A stretch of 41,637 nt of DNA from assembly GCA_018266315.1 (NCBI GenBank), contig JAFEAS010000034.1, positions 9,003-50,639 of the forward strand. Direction: 5' to 3'. Made by a program: the position numbers and the translations under genes. This DNA comes from Chloroflexi bacterium SZAS-1. Its GTDB lineage: Bacteria > Chloroflexota > Chloroflexia > Chloroflexales > Roseiflexaceae. The first letter of the stretch is position 1; each line of letters opens with the position of its first letter. Below, piece by piece: positions 1 to 8,240 of this stretch. The notes under the pieces were generated by a model, which worked only from the letters and a program-made list of their open reading frames with translations, was not told the origin of the DNA and searched no databases.

Positions 1-692
1 TCGATGCGCCCGACCAGCAGCACCAGCTTGTGGGGCGCGGCAGGCAAGCCCAATGCTGCGCGGGCTGCCGCCATCGGGTGTGGACGGAAGCGCCGTAAAT
101 CCACGCCGCATGGCACAACCGCAATCTGCGTTGGGTCGGCCTGGTAGTTGGCGACCATCTGCGCCTTATCTTTTGGCGTTGCTGCAACAACCGCGTCCAT
201 TGCGGACAGCTGGTTACGCTCGATCTCAACGCGCTGCAATGTTTCGCGCTCTTCAGTGCCGCGTGCCACCTGGTTCTTCATTGCGCCGAGCGTATGGAAC
301 ATATGCACCACCGGCACACCCCAGCTGCGGCGCAGCGCCAGCGCGGCCTCGCCCGAAAGCCAGTAATGGCTGTGAATCAGGTCGTAGGCCAGGTCTTCAC
401 CATCGGCGAAGCAGCGCACACGGCTAATAAACTCAGGCATGTAGGTAAGCACCCAGTTCTTATCGTAAGGCGCGCTTGGGCCGGTGTGTAAATTCACCAC
501 GCGCACATTGCGGCTCAGTGGCACGACAATTGGGGCGGCGGCATCCTGGCTGCGTGTGAAAATATCAACGTCAATATCGCGGTGGCCCAGCTCACGGCTT
601 AGTTCACGAATATAGACATTCATCCCGCCAGCCTCTTTGCCCCCCAGCGGCGCAATCGGGCTGCTGTGAATGCTCAACATCGCAATACGCAT
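1..692 (-). CDS. GT4-family glycosyltransferase, N-terminal part (cut by window edge)
   Basis: The reading frame opens with ATG at 692 and runs off the left edge, giving about 230 residues. The N-terminus has the glycine-rich GGKEAGGMNVYIREL stretch (about residues 17-31) typical of GT4 retaining glycosyltransferases of the MshA / sucrose-phosphate-synthase type, where this loop binds the acceptor and nucleotide sugar. Further on, DLIHSHYWLSG (around residues 103-113) and VVPCGVDLRRFRP near 190-205 are also GT4 hallmarks, the latter at the junction with the second Rossmann domain. The protein is likely cytosolic and transfers a sugar from a nucleotide donor to a glycolipid, glycan or small acceptor; the substrate cannot be told. 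AAGGAG lies four bases before the ATG. The second half with the donor-site E-x7-E motif is outside the window. Confidence 0.85.
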   Translation of the reverse strand, partial: MRIAMLSIHSSPIAPLGGKEAGGMNVYIRELSRELGHRDIDVDIFTRSQDAAAPIVVPLSRNVRVVNLHTGPSAPYDKNWVLTYMPEFISRVRCFADGEDLAYDLIHSHYWLSGEAALALRRSWGVPVVHMFHTLGAMKNQVARGTEERETLQRVEIERNQLSAMDAVVAATPKDKAQMVANYQADPTQIAVVPCGVDLRRFRPHPMAAARAALGLPAAPHKLVLLVGRI

Positions 693-713
693 GGTTCTCC
701 TTACACCAAACAG

Positions 714-832
714 GCTGCACCACATACACAGCCTGAACGAGCTGTGTCGGGTGCAGCACTGCAATAACTATGCCCTACATATAAGTCGCTGTAGCCAGGA
801 AAATGTTACACCTGGCAGCCTATCTCATTATA
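714..832 (-). promoter_or_regulatory. Structured 5' leader with -10 box upstream of the GT4 gene
   Basis: Reading the minus strand, TATAAT lies at 832-827 with no good -35. Downstream come two hairpins. The first has arms GCCAGG / CCTGGC (816-811 and 799-794). The second is larger: an outer 8-bp stem GCTGCACC / GGTGCAGC (757-750 with 721-714) and an inner 7-bp stem ACACAGC / GCTGTGT (747-741 with 732-726). The second hairpin ends about 20 bases before the start codon, close to the ribosome binding site, so it could control translation. The pairings are visible; the regulatory role is inferred. Confidence 0.4.
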
Positions 833-948
833 CGAAGTTTTTACGAAAGTAGTTTTCTGCGCGTATAAGATATGTGTTAGAGCCTGCGCAATGATGGCGG
901 CACGAGATTGAGGATGCGTCTGTTCCCCGCCCCCGCCCCAGCCGCCGC

Positions 949-1572
949 CTACGGCACATCGTACTTGCGGAACAGGTCGTCGAGCGCCTCACGCATCAGT
1001 GGCGATTCTTTGCGCCCCAGGCGCTCGGCTAGCGCCTTCAGCTTGCGCACGCTCGATGCTGGGTAGTAGCACGACTTCATCACCATTTCCTCGTTTGGCG
1101 GCAGCGCCACCTGGTTGCGCCCACCCTCTTTGGCGCTCGACAATGCTGCATCAGCGGCCTGCTGAAGCCCACGGGCATCTTTCGCGTCGCGCGGGTACTG
1201 GGCTACTCCCAGGGTAATCGCTACTTTACGGCCATCGGACAGGCCAAAGCGCTCGCTGCTGAAAATCGCCAGGCGTAATGCTTCCATCTGTAGGAACGCC
1301 TGCTCCAGCGTGCTGCCGGGCATGGCTATGGCGAATTCATCGCCCGAAAAATGATACACCTGGCCGGGCATCTGCTCGCTCAGCAAGCTTGCCATAGTAC
1401 GCAGCACGGTATCGCCCTCAGTCTGCCCGAATTCGAGGTTAATGTCGGCGAACGAGTCGATATCGAGCATCGCCAGCGCGATTGGGTTGCCGCCAGTAAT
1501 CGCGGTATGCAGCGCACTATTCAGCGCCAGGCGATTCGGCAATTGTGTAAGAGCATCATTTTCAATTGGCAT
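949..1572 (-). CDS. GGDEF-domain protein with C-terminal ribbon-helix-helix-like tail
   Basis: This 207-residue protein begins directly with a GGDEF diguanylate-cyclase domain (about 5-155): the DALTQLPNR opening, the metal-site region LDIDSFADIN (36-45) and the signature as SGDEF (76-80). SGDEF variants can be active cyclases, making c-di-GMP from two GTP. The usual RxxD inhibitory site five residues upstream is absent (QVYHF instead). Residues 163-204 follow the ribbon-helix-helix pattern of CopG/Arc-type DNA-binding proteins: a short strand (VMKSCYY), helix SSVRKLKALAERLG, turn, helix SPLMREALDDLFRKY. No sensory or membrane domain is present. AAAGGAGC lies seven bases before the ATG. The RHH assignment rests on pattern only; a plain helical tail is the alternative. 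Confidence 0.8.
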   Translation of the reverse strand: MPIENDALTQLPNRLALNSALHTAITGGNPIALAMLDIDSFADINLEFGQTEGDTVLRTMASLLSEQMPGQVYHFSGDEFAIAMPGSTLEQAFLQMEALRLAIFSSERFGLSDGRKVAITLGVAQYPRDAKDARGLQQAADAALSSAKEGGRNQVALPPNEEMVMKSCYYPASSVRKLKALAERLGRKESPLMREALDDLFRKYDVP

Positions 1573-1585
1573 GACGCTGCTCCTT

Positions 1586-1626
1586 TGTATATAAAATTAT
1601 GTATATAAATATCATGTATTATACAT
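1586..1626. promoter_or_regulatory. AT-rich operator-like repeats upstream of the GGDEF-RHH gene
   Basis: Three near-identical direct repeats, TGTATATAA at 1586, TGTATATAA at 1600 and TGTATTATA at 1615, are spaced 14-15 bases. The last sits in a perfect odd palindrome ATGTATTATACAT (1614-1626). The whole stretch from about 1585 to 1665 is strikingly AT-rich against its GC-rich surroundings and lies immediately before the gene's ribosome binding site. Repeats of this kind are typical targets of ribbon-helix-helix repressors, which suggests autoregulation (inference). Confidence 0.45.
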
Positions 1627-1686
1627 ATTATAAATAAGCAATAGTACTTTATACTAAATCATGTTAGTACTCCGTTCATTTGGGGG

Positions 1687-1723
1687 AAATAAAAAAGCCA
1701 GGAGCAGTTTTCTACTCCTGGCT
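1687..1723 (-). terminator. Rho-independent terminator after the lipoprotein gene
   Basis: On the minus strand, a perfect 9-bp stem AGCCAGGAG / CTCCTGGCT (1723-1715 with 1704-1696) is followed by a run of T residues (1696-1687). It begins 22 bases past the stop codon of the lipoprotein gene. Confidence 0.85.
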
Positions 1724-1745
1724 AATCGCTTGAAGCTGGGGCTAA

Positions 1746-3008
1746 TTATGTGCCAGGCGCGCCCCACACGGGTGTGCCCTGGCCCCGCAGGCGCAGCTCA
1801 ACGGCGGGCGCGTCGCTGGCGGGTAGCCACACAAACTGGTTGCTGGTGCTGCCATCGGTGCTGGCGCGCTGGATGACGATGCCGCTGGCGTCGGGTGCCC
1901 ACACCGACCAGACGACGGCATTGATGTCGAAGGTTTCGTCGCGTAGCTTGCTCGCCTTGCCGTTCGCATCGATCTGTTCCAGGGCATAGGTCACATTTTC
2001 ACCAACCGTCTTCGCTGTGCCCACGAAGGCATACAGCCCCGTACTGGTTGGCATCACGCTAAACACATCGGTTTGCCCACTGCTCGGCGGCAGCAGAATC
2101 GTTGGCTTGCCCCCGCTTGCTGGCAGGCTCCATAGTGCGGGCATCGCGTCACTGGCACCATAGCTCGAACAGATCACCTGGCTGCCATCGGTGCTCCACA
2201 GCGCGCTAAAGCAGAGGTATGGGTCGCCGCCGGTTCCTACCAGCGTAGTTGCTGTGCCATCGCTCGCCAGCACTGCTGCGCCAAGCACCGCAATATCGCC
2301 TGCGGGCGCATCGGGGCCGTTATCGGGCGCAGTAGCCAGCAGCAGTTGGCTGCCATCGGGCGAAAATGCCTGGGGTGTGTAGCGTAGTCCCGGTGTGCTG
2401 TTGCCCGCCTTGAATGGGATGTTTGCCAGCAGCAGCCCCGGCTTTTCGCCTGCGCGTGCGCCATAGATGCCTGCGCCCTGTGGGCCATCCTCCCAGGCCA
2501 GGGCGTAGCGCTGCCCGTCGCGCGACCACACCGGGATAGAAAGGATCCCAGCGGCAAGTTCGGTGCGCTGGCCGCCGCGTGCATCGGTTTGTACTAACGT
2601 GTTGCTCTGGTCGCCCTGCATAATGTAGAGGAGTGTGCCATCGATGGGCGCAGCGGCCAGCTGCACAATCGGCGTAGCCTCATTGGTAATCGTCGCCATT
2701 GTCGTGCCGTCGCGTTCGAGCCGCACAATTTGCTGCTGCTCATTGATTAGGTAGAGTGGCGCAGGCAGGATGCGCTCGGCGGCGGGCGCGGCAGTTGCAG
2801 CAGGCGGAAGGGTCGCTGTAGGTGCAGTGGTGGGTGCGGTAGTGGGGGCAGGCGCGATGGTAGCGGGTGGCGTGGTGGGGGCTACAGTTGCTACTGGCGC
2901 GCTGGTGGGGCTGGCAGACGGTGTTGCGCTGCTGCACGCGGCAAGCAATACAGTGAGGGCTAATGCTTCGAACACGCGAATAACTACGTTGAATGAAACG
3001 TTCTGCAT
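1746..3008 (-). CDS. Lipoprotein with Pro/Thr/Ala-rich linker and TolB-like beta-propeller
   Basis: The first residues form a lipoprotein signal with lipobox LLAAC (Cys about 25), so the protein should be lipid-anchored outside the membrane. A low-complexity Ala/Pro/Thr linker (about 28-85) follows, then about 330 residues with WD40-like / TolB-like propeller repeats, seen as recurring phrases such as PVWSRDGQRYALAW, AFSPDGSQLLLAT, ALWSTDGSQVICS and WSVWAPDASGIVI. Such propellers usually bind proteins or ligands; no catalytic motif is visible. The start chosen is ATG at 3008, preceded by GGAG nine bases upstream; a TTG 18 bases further upstream would only add a poor N-terminus. The specific role is unknown. 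Confidence 0.8.
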   Translation of the reverse strand: MQNVSFNVVIRVFEALALTVLLAACSSATPSASPTSAPVATVAPTTPPATIAPAPTTAPTTAPTATLPPAATAAPAAERILPAPLYLINEQQQIVRLERDGTTMATITNEATPIVQLAAAPIDGTLLYIMQGDQSNTLVQTDARGGQRTELAAGILSIPVWSRDGQRYALAWEDGPQGAGIYGARAGEKPGLLLANIPFKAGNSTPGLRYTPQAFSPDGSQLLLATAPDNGPDAPAGDIAVLGAAVLASDGTATTLVGTGGDPYLCFSALWSTDGSQVICSSYGASDAMPALWSLPASGGKPTILLPPSSGQTDVFSVMPTSTGLYAFVGTAKTVGENVTYALEQIDANGKASKLRDETFDINAVVWSVWAPDASGIVIQRASTDGSTSNQFVWLPASDAPAVELRLRGQGTPVWGAPGT

Positions 3009-3089
3009 TTGATGGCTCCGATGCAATGAAGGAACAATTACTATATAAACGTGTGAAACGAGCGCTAGGTTTCACTATGCCCGCAAAGC

Positions 3090-3123
3090 GAACGGCCCGG
3101 CTGCTTACGCTGCCGGGCCGTTC
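3090..3123 (-). terminator. Hairpin terminator of the tRNA operon
   Basis: A perfect 12-bp inverted repeat GAACGGCCCGGC / GCCGGGCCGTTC encloses a 10-base loop, 47 bases beyond the tRNA-Pro 3' end on the minus strand. Only a short T-run (CGCTTT) follows, so efficiency is uncertain, but the position suits termination of the tRNA transcript. Confidence 0.6.
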
Positions 3124-3169
3124 ATCGCTGCTGTGTTTGGACACAAGCTTGTGGGTTCCGTTTTGGGTT

Positions 3170-3246
3170 TGGTCGGGGCGAGTGGATTCGAACCACCGAC
3201 CTCAGCGACCCGAACGCTGCGCTCTACCAGGCTGAGCCACGCCCCG
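3170..3246 (-). tRNA. tRNA-Pro(CGG)
   Basis: The minus strand reads CGGGGCG at the 5' acceptor arm and CGCCCCG at the 3' arm, followed by discriminator A and an encoded CCA. The D-loop (AGCCTGGTAGAGC), the T-loop (GGTTCGAATCC) and a 5-bp anticodon stem CAGCG / CGCTG are present. The anticodon loop TTCGGGT gives anticodon CGG, which reads proline codon CCG. It is the second gene of a two-tRNA transcript. Confidence 0.95.
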
Positions 3247-3271
3247 AGATACTGCTTGCCATTATAGCGAA

Positions 3272-3357
3272 TGGTGCCGAAGGTGGGAGTCGAACCCACA
3301 TGAGGTCGCCCTCAACGGTTTTTGAGACCGTCGCGTCTGCCATTCCGCCACTTCGGC
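3272..3357 (-). tRNA. tRNA-Leu(CAA)
   Basis: A class II tRNA of 86 bases including encoded CCA. The acceptor arms are GCCGAAG / CTTCGGC, the anticodon stem is ACGGT / ACCGT, and the loop CTCAAAA gives anticodon CAA for leucine codon UUG. A long variable arm (TGAGGGCGACCTCA) and T-loop GGTTCGACTCC are present. It is the first gene after the promoter at 3370-3398. Confidence 0.95.
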
Positions 3358-3369
3358 ATCGCGTGGGCT

Positions 3370-3398
3370 ATTATAGCCGAGGGCAGGCGTAAAGTCAA
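3370..3398 (-). promoter_or_regulatory. Sigma-70 promoter of the tRNA-Leu/tRNA-Pro operon
   Basis: On the minus strand, TTGACT (3398-3393), a 17-base spacer and TATAAT (3375-3370) form a near-consensus promoter. The -10 lies 13 bases before the mature tRNA-Leu 5' end, as expected for a tRNA operon. Confidence 0.85.
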
Positions 3399-3518
3399 AC
3401 ATTGGGTAATGCCGCCGGGCCGACGCAGATTTGTGTCGGTATGTGCCAGCAAGCGCAGTGGCTACAGCGCGACTTCTCCTTACACATTCATCTCATGTGC
3501 CCATCAGGACGCAGCTGC

Positions 3519-3547
3519 TTGACAAGCGTTTGTCAGGCGTTTATGAT
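3519..3547 (+). promoter_or_regulatory. Sigma-70 promoter of the DUF4015 lipoprotein gene
   Basis: TTGACA (3519-3524), a 17-base spacer and TATGAT (3542-3547). The inverted repeat GACAA-GCGT-TTGTC (3521-3534) overlaps the -35 and could be an operator. The predicted leader to the ATG at 3673 is about 120 bases. Confidence 0.75.
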
Positions 3548-3672
3548 AGGCCAGCTATATACAAATACTGCTCATAGACTGCAAATAATAATCGATCGCG
3601 CGGTTAGAGTGAACAGACTGCGCTACAGTGTGTGATCGCCGAACCGATCCTCGTTCAGGAGAAGAACCCTCG

Positions 3673-5730
3673 ATGGCTATCGTGACCCTGCTCCGCCGCG
3701 CTCCATTTATATGTACTGTTGTCGCGCTAATATTCTTGCTCGCCGCCTGTGGCAGCCCCGATGTACCATTAAATGGCACGGTGCTTGACGCATATACCGG
3801 CAAACCTGTCACTGCTGCAAAGGTGAACATCGCTGGCGCGCAGGCCGTTACCGATACCGGCGGTAAGTATCAGCTGACCAGCTGGCGGCAGGATGGAACG
3901 CTTGAAATCGCTGCCGACGGCTATGAACCAGTGAAAATCGCATTGGCCGGGCAGCCGCAGTTAGCCAAGCCCACACCACCTGCGGCGACACTTGACGCCA
4001 AGCTGCGGCCCAACACGGTGAGTGGGGCAATCACCGATGCCTACACCGGCCAGCCAATCGCAGGCGCGCTCGTGAAGGCCAGCGATACGTTGAGCATGAC
4101 GACTGCCACCGATGGTAGCTATCGGCTGGTTGGCGTACCCGAGCAGTTTTCGTTAACAGTAAGTGCCAAAAACTACGATACGGCCACCCAATCCCTTCAG
4201 CAGCAGGTAAGCTTCAGCGGTCAGCTGCGGCCAAATGTGCTGGCCGGGAAAGTAACCGACCGCTATACCGGGCAGCCAGTGGCGGGTGCCAAGGTAAAAG
4301 TGGGTGATAACCTGAATGTGACAACCGGTGCTGATGGCAGCTACCAGCTCGAAGGCGTGCCTGCGGGTGCAACGATTGAGATCGATGCCGACGGCTATGC
4401 TGCGCTGACGCAGCCGCTCGAGAAGAACACGACGCTCGATGCGATATTGCGCCCCGATGTGCTGAAGGGCAAGGTGCTGAACGCGAAAACGGGCGCGCCA
4501 ATCGCTAATGCCACGATTATTGCCTCGCCGAACCTTGAGAGCGATGCCGTAGCCATGCAGCGCATCGACAACAGCACCGATGGTGCATTTACGCTCGATG
4601 GCATGCCCGAGCAAGGCTTTTTGCAAGTGCTTGCGCCCGGGTATCGCAAGGCTGTGATCGAGCTGAAGCCGGGCAGTGTCCCTACCGAAATTAAGCTCGA
4701 ACCCTTCTACACCAAATCAATTTATGTCACGGCAGCCGTTGCCTCGAACACCGAGCTGCTGATGAAATACTTTGATCAGGTTGATAAGACTGAGCTAAAC
4801 GCGATTGTGATTGATCTAAAGTCCGATCTGCGCGATGACCTGGGGCTGATTTATTACGACTCACAGGTGCCGATCGTCAAAGAGCTAAAGACCGCCCGCC
4901 CAATTATGGATCTCAAGGCGATTCTGGCCGAGGCTAAGAAGCGCGGTATTTACACAATTGCGCGCGTCCATATCTTCAGCCACGACAATGTCCTGGCCGA
5001 TGCAAAGCCCGAGTGGGGCGCACAAGATACTAAAAACGGGGGCGTCTTTGCCGATTACCCCGGCCCTGGCATTCGCTACGCCTGGCTCGATCCCTGGAAT
5101 AAGAATGTGTGGGATTACAATATTCAGCTTTCGGTCGAGGCGGCACATATGGGCTTCGATGAAATTAACTACGACTATATCCGCTTTCCCTCGCTGGAAT
5201 TTGCCGCCGATGATAAGGATCGGCTGAAACTCTCGAAGCCGAATGCTACCGACGAGGAAAAATTCCAGAACATTGCTGAAATGCTCACCCAATCGCAGCA
5301 GGCGATTAATGCGGCTGGTGCCTACCTCTCGGTCGATGTATTCGGTGTGGCAGCGTGGCAACCGGCCCCGCTGATTGGCCAGGACATTCAGCGCATGGGT
5401 CTCCATGCCGATTATGTCTGCCCAATGATCTACCCCTCGCATTTTTGGGCGGGCGCTGCGGGGTTTGACCTTCCGGCGGCGCACCCATATGAGGTAATTG
5501 CCGAAAGTATGCGTCTGGGCCAAGAGCAGCTCAAGGGCAAGCGTGCGCTGATGCGGCCATGGTTGCAAGATTTCACCCTGACCTGGGTGCCCAAAGATCA
5601 AATTGTGGAGTATGGGCCAACCGAGGTGCGCGCGCAAATTAAGGCCGTGGAAGATAGCGGCAGTACCGGCGGCTGGCTACTCTACGACTCAGCCAACGAC
5701 TATACCTATAGTGCGCTGAAACCAAAGTAG
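3673..5730 (+). CDS. Lipoprotein: carboxypeptidase-regulatory-like repeats + DUF4015 putative glycoside hydrolase
   Basis: A signal peptide with lipobox LLAAC (Cys26) predicts a surface-anchored lipoprotein. About residues 30-360 contain four beta-sandwich repeats of the carboxypeptidase regulatory-like type, each with a phrase such as AYTGKPVTAAKV, AYTGQPIAGALV, RYTGQPVAGAKV or AKTGAPIANATI, followed by an aromatic, Asp-rich strand. The remaining 325 residues match DUF4015, a predicted TIM-barrel glycoside-hydrolase-like family; NAIVIDLKSDLRD, ARVHIFSHD, WLDPWNKNVWDYN and FDEINYDYIRFPS are typical, the last holding likely acidic catalytic residues (D, E, D). The substrate is probably a cell-surface or extracellular polysaccharide (inference). 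The start at ATG 3673 is chosen for AGGAGAAG nine bases upstream and an immediate signal peptide. It heads a same-strand run with the amidase. Confidence 0.85.
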   Translation: MAIVTLLRRAPFICTVVALIFLLAACGSPDVPLNGTVLDAYTGKPVTAAKVNIAGAQAVTDTGGKYQLTSWRQDGTLEIAADGYEPVKIALAGQPQLAKPTPPAATLDAKLRPNTVSGAITDAYTGQPIAGALVKASDTLSMTTATDGSYRLVGVPEQFSLTVSAKNYDTATQSLQQQVSFSGQLRPNVLAGKVTDRYTGQPVAGAKVKVGDNLNVTTGADGSYQLEGVPAGATIEIDADGYAALTQPLEKNTTLDAILRPDVLKGKVLNAKTGAPIANATIIASPNLESDAVAMQRIDNSTDGAFTLDGMPEQGFLQVLAPGYRKAVIELKPGSVPTEIKLEPFYTKSIYVTAAVASNTELLMKYFDQVDKTELNAIVIDLKSDLRDDLGLIYYDSQVPIVKELKTARPIMDLKAILAEAKKRGIYTIARVHIFSHDNVLADAKPEWGAQDTKNGGVFADYPGPGIRYAWLDPWNKNVWDYNIQLSVEAAHMGFDEINYDYIRFPSLEFAADDKDRLKLSKPNATDEEKFQNIAEMLTQSQQAINAAGAYLSVDVFGVAAWQPAPLIGQDIQRMGLHADYVCPMIYPSHFWAGAAGFDLPAAHPYEVIAESMRLGQEQLKGKRALMRPWLQDFTLTWVPKDQIVEYGPTEVRAQIKAVEDSGSTGGWLLYDSANDYTYSALKPK

Positions 5731-5813
5731 CGAAACGATGGGGCCTTGCAGCGCTAGCTATGAGCGCCCCTCCAATGCGTACTAAATTCGATACGCTAGT
5801 TGCGGGAGAACAT

Positions 5814-8240
5814 ATGCGACGTGTGTTGCTGGTACTGGCGCTAGCGATGCTAGCAGCAAGTGGTGCGCTTCAGCGCGTGCCCTCGCTAGCAGCTCAATCA
5901 TCCGTGCCGGTGCAAATTGGCAAGCTGACGATGAGCAAAGTTGCCGAATGGCGCGCTAGCCCCTGCGGTGCGCAGCCAGCGTGGGCTACCGATACCTGCA
6001 ATGGCTTGCTGGTGAGCAATAATGCCGATGGTGAGCTACGGCTGGCCGAAGGTGCGAAACAGGCGGTGTATACGTCGGCGATCAGCAGCACCGCGTTTCT
6101 GTATAACGCTGTCGGTGCGACCTGGCAGGCCGATGTACCGCAAGGCACCAGCCTCACGCTCGAAGTTCGCGGCGGCACCTCGCCCAAAGAAGAAGATTTG
6201 ACGCCCTGGCAGCCGCTTGTTGCAGGCGATGCGCAATCGCAAGATGATGGGGCCGCCGCGCTTGAATCGACACGCCCATTCCCTGGTGGGATGGCCGTGC
6301 TGCAATTCCGCGCCACGCTCAGCAGTACAGCGGCTAACGCAACGCCGGTGCTTCAAGGCATTACCCTGAGCTATATCGATGGGACTGCCGGGCCTGGGCG
6401 CGTAGCCGACCAGCAGCGCGTACCGGCACCATATGGCCCCGCGACCCTCACGAGCGTGCCGCGCGTCGTGCAGCGCGATAGTTGGGGGGCGCCCACCGCA
6501 ACTGCGCCGGTAGTACGCCAACATCCAAAAGGCATCATTCTGCACCAGATTGGCTCCGACGATGTCGTCTCGACCTTGCCGTTTTTGCGTGCGCTGGCGG
6601 CTTATGATACCGAGGTGCTCGGCTGGGAAGATGTGCCGTTCCATTTTATTGTCGATCGTGAAGGCATAATCTACATGGGGCGCAACGGTGGCCCCACCGC
6701 AGTTGGCGATCGCTTTGCCGGTGGTGATGCAGCGATTCAGGTTGCGTTGATTGGAAATACGCTGCCATCCGATACGCAGCGCAGTACGCTGGTAAGTCTG
6801 TTGTCGTGGCTCGGCCAGGCTTACGATATTGCGCCGCTAGGTACCCACGCTGTAGCCGCAAGCGATGGGAAACTGACTAACCGACCCAATATTGCGAGCC
6901 ATGCCGAAGTCATCCCCACTGCGCTTGACCCTGCTACTGACTTTCGCGCCCAGCTTGACCAGCTACGTACAACGGTTGATCAGAGCACCGTGCGCGCGCG
7001 CTGGTACTTCGCTGAAGGTAACGCCTTTAATTTTTCTGAGCGATTGACCGTGCTAAACCCCAGCGATGCGTCCGCTAGTGTGCGCTATACCTTGTTGCGC
7101 CAGCCCGGCCCGGCTGTTGTGCGCGATGATACGGTTGCTGCCGGTGCGCGCTCGAACCTGATTGTGAACGACCTGTTCAACGACACCAGCGACGTGCCTG
7201 CAATCATCGAGTCGAATGCGCCGGTACTGGCCGAGCGCTTCATGAACTTTGGCAGCGACCTGAGCAGCGGTTTGGGCGTGCGCCAGCCCTCACGCGTGTG
7301 GTATTTCGCCGAAGGCTCGACCGAGGGTGATCAGAAAACCTACTTGCTGCTGTTCAATCCGCAGAGCACAAAAGTACAGACCGCAATTACCTATATGAAA
7401 AGTGATGGTACGACTGCTCGCCAATCGGTGGAAATTGCGCCGCTACAGCGCACAGTCGTAACTGTGAGCGATGTGCTGCCCGCAACGAGCTTTGGCGCAC
7501 AAATTGTTGCGACTGAGCCGATTGTGGCTGAGCGTACTATGATCTTCGGCCCTGGTAGCACCAGCAATACGGGTGGCTTCCATACTGCACCGGGCATGGC
7601 TATGCTGTCGCGGCAGTGGTATTTCGCCGAAGGCACCACCCAATCTCCATTCACTATGTCCATCCTGGTGCTCAACCCAAACGGTCAGGCGAGCAATGTC
7701 AAGGTCACATTCCTGACCGACTCGGGGACATCGCTTGAGCGTAACTATGCCATCCCACCACTGACGAAGCTGGCGATCCCGGTGAATGAAGTCGTGCCCG
7801 AGCTAGGCATCGCTACAACGGTAACGTCCGACCGCCCGGTGGCCGTTGAGCGTGCGCTGTATTGGAATGGCGCGCGCGCTGGCACGGCTAGCCCGGGCGC
7901 AGTAGCACCGGCCTATACCTGGCGCTTTGCCGATGGCCGTACCGCTGATGGCTTTCAGGAATATTTACTGCTGAGCAACCCAAGCGCCAACCAGGCGCGC
8001 ATCACCGTCGAATTTATTCTGGCCGATGGCACGCGCGCTACGCAGACGCTGCTCATGTCGAAGGGGTCGCGCTATACTATGGCAGTGCACCAGCTGTACC
8101 CCGGCCAGGTGGCAATTGCCGCTACGGTGCGTTCGACGCAGCCGATTGTGGTTGAGCGCTCGCTATATGCCGGTGCGCCGAGCGCTGCCGATAGCAAGGG
8201 TGGCTCGACAGCCCTTGGTATTGCTGAGGAGCAGCCATAA
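5814..8240 (+). CDS. Exported peptidoglycan amidase (Amidase_2/PGRP type) with W-Y-F-A-E-G repeat modules
   Basis: A Sec signal peptide (about 1-28) leads to an exported 808-residue protein. About 215-380 is an Amidase_2/PGRP domain, which cleaves the amide between N-acetylmuramic acid and the stem peptide: GIILHQIGSDD supplies the first zinc His, FHFIVDREGIIYMGR is the family core, and ASHAEVIPTALDP supplies the second His. The third ligand is probably the Asp in ALDP rather than the Cys of PGRPs, as in AmpD-type enzymes. The C-terminal half has four repeats of about 110 residues, three opening WYFAEG and one WRFADG, with LLLFNP/LVLNPN/LLLSNP strands, presumably beta-sandwich binding modules. 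ATG 5814 is chosen for GGGAGAA just upstream; ATG 5760 is in frame but less likely. It overlaps the next gene by one base. Confidence 0.85.
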   Translation: MRRVLLVLALAMLAASGALQRVPSLAAQSSVPVQIGKLTMSKVAEWRASPCGAQPAWATDTCNGLLVSNNADGELRLAEGAKQAVYTSAISSTAFLYNAVGATWQADVPQGTSLTLEVRGGTSPKEEDLTPWQPLVAGDAQSQDDGAAALESTRPFPGGMAVLQFRATLSSTAANATPVLQGITLSYIDGTAGPGRVADQQRVPAPYGPATLTSVPRVVQRDSWGAPTATAPVVRQHPKGIILHQIGSDDVVSTLPFLRALAAYDTEVLGWEDVPFHFIVDREGIIYMGRNGGPTAVGDRFAGGDAAIQVALIGNTLPSDTQRSTLVSLLSWLGQAYDIAPLGTHAVAASDGKLTNRPNIASHAEVIPTALDPATDFRAQLDQLRTTVDQSTVRARWYFAEGNAFNFSERLTVLNPSDASASVRYTLLRQPGPAVVRDDTVAAGARSNLIVNDLFNDTSDVPAIIESNAPVLAERFMNFGSDLSSGLGVRQPSRVWYFAEGSTEGDQKTYLLLFNPQSTKVQTAITYMKSDGTTARQSVEIAPLQRTVVTVSDVLPATSFGAQIVATEPIVAERTMIFGPGSTSNTGGFHTAPGMAMLSRQWYFAEGTTQSPFTMSILVLNPNGQASNVKVTFLTDSGTSLERNYAIPPLTKLAIPVNEVVPELGIATTVTSDRPVAVERALYWNGARAGTASPGAVAPAYTWRFADGRTADGFQEYLLLSNPSANQARITVEFILADGTRATQTLLMSKGSRYTMAVHQLYPGQVAIAATVRSTQPIVVERSLYAGAPSAADSKGGSTALGIAEEQP

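Noticed and set aside
3247..3271. Second TATAAT between tRNA-Leu and tRNA-Pro
   Set aside because: No -35 at a suitable distance; the two tRNAs are better explained by the upstream promoter at 3370-3398.
4885..5637. 250-residue minus-strand open frame opposite the DUF4015 gene
   Set aside because: It overlaps a strong lipoprotein gene on the other strand throughout, and the composition (long stretches of Arg/His/Ile from reverse codons) is typical of antisense shadow frames.
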